Origin: Chloroflexota bacterium
GTDB lineage: Bacteria; Chloroflexota; Limnocylindria; QHBO01
Length of the DNA: 15,875 bases
Reading direction: 5' to 3'
NCBI GenBank assembly: GCA_005882055.1
Contig: VBGQ01000020.1
Span: forward strand, 1-15,875
Of the stretch, positions 13,770 through 15,875 are shown piece by piece. The notes beneath the pieces were generated by a model. The model was not told the origin of the DNA. It was given only the letters and a program-made list of their open reading frames with translations, and ran no database searches. The stretch's first letter is position 1. Each line of letters begins with the position of its first letter. The translations under genes were made by a program, and so were the position numbers.

Positions 13770-14504
13770 GTGCTGCCGGTCGACGAGCCGTCCCTGACCT
13801 CCGACCTGATCGGTGAACGCCACGCGCGGCTCGTGGCACGCCTGCGCCAGGCGGCCGAGGGCTCGGGTCGCGACCCCGATGCCTTCCGGCTGGTGGCGGT
13901 GACCAAGGGGTTCTCCGCCGACGTCGTCCGCCTGGCGCTCGAGGCGGGGCTGCGCCGTTTCGGCGAGAACCGCGTCCAGGAAGCCCTCCCCAAGGTCGCG
14001 GCCGCGCCAGACGCCGATTGGCATCTCGTGGGCCACCTGCAATCCAACAAGGCACGGCCCGCCATCGGTGCCTTCGCCTGGCTGCACTCCGTCGACGACC
14101 TCGGGCTGCTCGCTCGTCTCGAGGCGATCGCGCACGACACGGATCGGCATCCCGACCTGTTGCTGCAGGTCAATGTGAGCCGAGAAGCGACCCGCTCCGG
14201 CTTCGACGCCGACTGGTTCGCTGCCCAGGCGGAACATCAGGGTGAGCTGGTTGCTGCGATTCAGGGGTTGCGGCACGCCCGCCTGCGGGGGCTGATGACC
14301 ATGGCCCCTGCCGGGGCCGGCGACGAGGAAGCGCGGGCCACGTTTCGCCAGCTGCGGGACCTGCGGGATCGCCTGGAGGCCTCGCTGGGAGCTCCGCTCC
14401 CCGAGCTGTCGATGGGGATGACCGCCGATGCCGAAGCAGCCGTGGCGGAGGGCGCCACGATCGTGCGCATCGGGACCGCGCTGTTCGGACCGCGCCCGGA
14501 CTGA
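13770..14504 (+). CDS. yggS: PLP homeostasis protein, YggS/YlmE (PLPBP) family
   Basis: Cytoplasmic pyridoxal phosphate-binding TIM-barrel protein, involved in PLP and amino acid homeostasis rather than a known catalytic reaction. 244 residues. The PLP lysine is K46 in RLVAVTKGF. RRFGENRVQEALPK, WHLVGHLQSNKAR, LLLQVNVSREATRSGF, RGLMTMAP, LSMGMTADAEAAVAEGATIVRIGTALFG complete the family pattern. GTG 13770 is the first in-frame start and gives a short N-terminal tail before the usual helix; no clear Shine-Dalgarno. It lies 23 nt after the probable terminator, so no full promoter is visible between them. Position after ftsZ and before yggT mirrors ylmE in Gram-positive bacteria, but sepF (ylmF), normally between them, is missing. 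Confidence 0.92.
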   Translation: MLPVDEPSLTSDLIGERHARLVARLRQAAEGSGRDPDAFRLVAVTKGFSADVVRLALEAGLRRFGENRVQEALPKVAAAPDADWHLVGHLQSNKARPAIGAFAWLHSVDDLGLLARLEAIAHDTDRHPDLLLQVNVSREATRSGFDADWFAAQAEHQGELVAAIQGLRHARLRGLMTMAPAGAGDEEARATFRQLRDLRDRLEASLGAPLPELSMGMTADAEAAVAEGATIVRIGTALFGPRPD

Positions 14505-14525
14505 CCGCGATATCCTGCCCCTTCG

Positions 14526-14777
14526 ATGAGCCACGTCCTGGCGAACTTCGTGACCATGCTCACCGCGGTGCTCTCCCTGCTGGTGCTCGTCCGCGTGCTG
14601 CTGAGCTGGACCAACGCCGAGGGAGGTGGCGGGTTCACCGCCTTCGTCTACCAGGCGACCGAGCCCCTGCTGGGCCCCATCCGTCGGGTCCTTCCGCCGA
14701 CCGGCGGCCTGGACTGGTCGCCGTTCATCGCGATCATCGTGCTGAGCCTGATCGCGCGGCTCTTCGCGGGTCTGTAG
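14526..14777 (+). CDS. yggT: YggT/YlmG family small membrane protein
   Basis: 83 residues with two membrane segments (FVTMLTAVLSLLVLVRVLLSW and FIAIIVLSLIARLFAGL), separated by a short loop that holds the family signature (TEPLLGPIRRVLPPTGGLDWSPFIAI). Members occur downstream of ftsZ as ylmG in Gram-positives and relate to chloroplast YlmG, linked to membrane organisation and division; the biochemical role is unknown. It starts 21 nt after the yggS stop and probably shares its transcript. No Shine-Dalgarno is evident before the ATG. Ends TAG. Confidence 0.9.
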   Translation: MSHVLANFVTMLTAVLSLLVLVRVLLSWTNAEGGGGFTAFVYQATEPLLGPIRRVLPPTGGLDWSPFIAIIVLSLIARLFAGL

Positions 14778-14807
14778 CAGCAGATGGCGGCGGTCGGGTG
14801 CCATCGG

Positions 14808-14813
14808 TATACT
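14808..14813 (+). promoter_or_regulatory. -10 element of the tRNA-Val promoter
   Basis: TATACT differs from TATAAT at one position and lies 13 nt before the mature tRNA start, leaving a leader of a few nucleotides for RNase P. The -35 region (TGGCGG at 14785-14790, 17-nt spacing) matches the consensus poorly. Confidence 0.5.
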
Positions 14814-14826
14814 CGGCACCCCTCGT

Positions 14827-14903
14827 GGGCGATTAGCTCAGCTGGTTAGAGTGCACGGTTCACATCCGTGAGGTCACTGGTTCGAGTCCAGTATCGCCCA
14901 CCA
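14827..14903 (+). tRNA. tRNA-Val, anticodon CAC
   Basis: A complete 77-nt cloverleaf. The acceptor GGGCGAT pairs with ATCGCCC, followed by discriminator A and an encoded CCA. The D arm is AGCTCAGCTGGTTAGAGT. The anticodon stem CACGG/CCGTG encloses the loop TTCACAT with anticodon CAC (14861-14863). The variable region is AGGTC, and the T arm ACTGG-TTCGAGT-CCAGT is perfect. It decodes GUG, a preferred valine codon in a GC-rich genome. Confidence 0.96.
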
Positions 14904-14926
14904 GCCCACCCACCCCGGACGACACG

Positions 14927-15875
14927 ATGAGGCCATTCGCGCGCCTGCGCGCCCGCCTGCGCGCCATCCGCATCCTGGAGCCGCTCGCCAACCGCGACTA
15001 CCGCCTGCTGACCGCGGGCGCCTTCGTCTCGCTGCTCGGTGACGGGTTCTTCAGCGTGGCCCTCGCCTGGCAGGTCTACCAGATCAGCAACGTGCCGACG
15101 GCGCTCTCGATCGTGGGTGTGGCGTGGACGCTGCCGCTGGTCGTCTTCCTGCTGCTGAGCGGCGTCCTGACAGACCGATACGACCGTCGCTGGCTGATGA
15201 TCGGTGCGGACCTGGTGCGCGCCGCGGCGGTGATCGGCCTTGGCCTGCTCTCGATCACCGGCGCCATCCAGCTCTGGCACGTCGTGGTGCTGATCGCGTT
15301 CATGGGGGCCGGCGACGCCTTCTTCAACCCCGCCTCCACGGCCATCGTGCCGGACCTGCTCGCCGCGGAGCGTCTGCCCCAGGCGAACGCGCTCCAGGGC
15401 ATGGTTCGGCCGCTGATGATCCGCTTGATCGGTCCGGCGATCGGCGGGTTCGTGGTCGCGGTGCTGCATCCCGGGACTGCGTTTCTCGTCGACGGGGGAA
15501 GCTTCCTCGTGTCGGCGGCTGCTCTCCTGGCGATCCGGGCGCGTCCGTCCCACGTGGCATCCAGCCATGGGGTGCGGCGCGCCTTCGCGGAGATGGGCGA
15601 GGGACTGCGGTTCGTGCTCGCCAACCCATGGCTGTGGGCCACGCTCGTCTCCGCCATGCTCAGCCTGCTGGTGTTCATTGGTCCGGTGCAGGTCCTTCTG
15701 CCCTTCCTCGTCAAGAACAACCTGCATCTCGGCGCGGATTCGCTGGGCGTCCTATACGCCCTGAGCGGGGTTGGAGCCATCCTCTGCGCTCTGACGGTTG
15801 GCCAGCTCGGCATTCCGCGGCTGCGGATCACCGTCATGTACGGCACCTGGGCGTTGGGCGTCGGGCTGCTCGCCG
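14927..15875 (+). CDS. MFS transporter, EntS/MFS_3-like exporter, 3' end outside window
   Basis: 316 codons are visible and the frame is open to the window edge. An Arg-rich cytoplasmic start (RPFARLRARLRAIR) precedes NRDYRLLTAGAFVSLLGDGFF, the typical first helix of the MFS_3 group (enterobactin exporter EntS-like and macrolide efflux-like proteins). The loop after TM2 carries the MFS motif A in the form LTDRYDRRWLM. FMGAGDAFFNPASTAIVPDLL is the usual TM4 region, and further helices follow (VSAMLSLLVFIGPVQVLLPF). Substrate cannot be assigned. Unlike in the genes before it, the variant MVRPLMIRLIGPAIGGF stands where related proteins usually have NA......R..GP..GG, which fits. ATG 14927 lies 23 nt after the tRNA CCA with no strong Shine-Dalgarno and no visible promoter, so it may be transcribed with the tRNA. 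Confidence 0.88.
   Translation, partial: MRPFARLRARLRAIRILEPLANRDYRLLTAGAFVSLLGDGFFSVALAWQVYQISNVPTALSIVGVAWTLPLVVFLLLSGVLTDRYDRRWLMIGADLVRAAAVIGLGLLSITGAIQLWHVVVLIAFMGAGDAFFNPASTAIVPDLLAAERLPQANALQGMVRPLMIRLIGPAIGGFVVAVLHPGTAFLVDGGSFLVSAAALLAIRARPSHVASSHGVRRAFAEMGEGLRFVLANPWLWATLVSAMLSLLVFIGPVQVLLPFLVKNNLHLGADSLGVLYALSGVGAILCALTVGQLGIPRLRITVMYGTWALGVGLLA

Noticed and set aside
14827..14903. tRNA-Val as an integration (att) site for a mobile element
   Set aside because: No integrase and no duplicated tRNA 3' end is visible in the window; the following gene is an ordinary exporter.
14846..15727. Minus-strand open frames opposite the tRNA and MFS gene
   Set aside because: They cross the tRNA gene or mirror the well-supported MFS frame and show no domain.

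Overview
This window is a high-GC stretch of bacterial chromosome carrying most of a division and cell wall (dcw) cluster, all on the + strand. The order is 'ftsI (5' end outside the window) - murF - mraY - murD - ftsW - murG - murB - ddl - ftsQ (broken) - sbp - ftsA - ftsZ. It is followed by yggS/ylmE, yggT/ylmG, a tRNA-Val(CAC) and the start of an MFS exporter. A small basic protein gene next to ftsA, plus ylmE- and ylmG-like genes after ftsZ, is an arrangement known from Gram-positive-type lineages. With the GC-rich coding and frequent GTG/TTG starts, it would suit Chloroflexota or Actinomycetota. I lean to Chloroflexota, but only as an inference.

Region 1-9674 builds and exports the peptidoglycan precursor. 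MurB makes UDP-MurNAc, MurD and MurF add D-Glu and D-Ala-D-Ala, and Ddl makes the dipeptide. MraY and MurG make lipid I and lipid II, and FtsW with FtsI polymerise and cross-link at the septum. Genes are packed with stop/start overlaps (7, 40, 95, 4, 4 and 4 nt). murE and murC, usual members of this cluster, are absent from between their normal neighbours with no visible remnant.

Region 9671-12209 holds the divisome genes ftsQ, sbp and ftsA. ftsQ is not intact: an in-frame TAG sits inside the POTRA domain, and the best-supported start lies in a different frame from the membrane segment. TAG ends other genes here (mraY, ftsZ, yggT), so a reassigned amber codon is unlikely. A perfect hairpin lies just before the TTG-started ftsA.

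The 218-nt ftsA-ftsZ gap is the richest non-coding stretch. It has three co-oriented DnaA-box-like sequences, one a perfect match to the TTATCCACA consensus on the minus strand. They are spaced 41 and 22 bp, so on about the same DNA face, upstream of a -10-like TAGAAT with no recognisable -35. A hairpin ending in a T-run follows before ftsZ. This suggests, but does not prove, DnaA control of ftsZ.

Region 13682-15875 has two hairpins closing the cluster, then yggS, yggT, tRNA-Val with its own -10, and an MFS gene whose ATG lies 23 nt after the tRNA CCA end. I saw no CRISPR array, insertion sequence or clear mobile element. The genes are mostly a known system; the unusual points are the broken ftsQ, the DnaA boxes, the long overlaps and the missing ligases.
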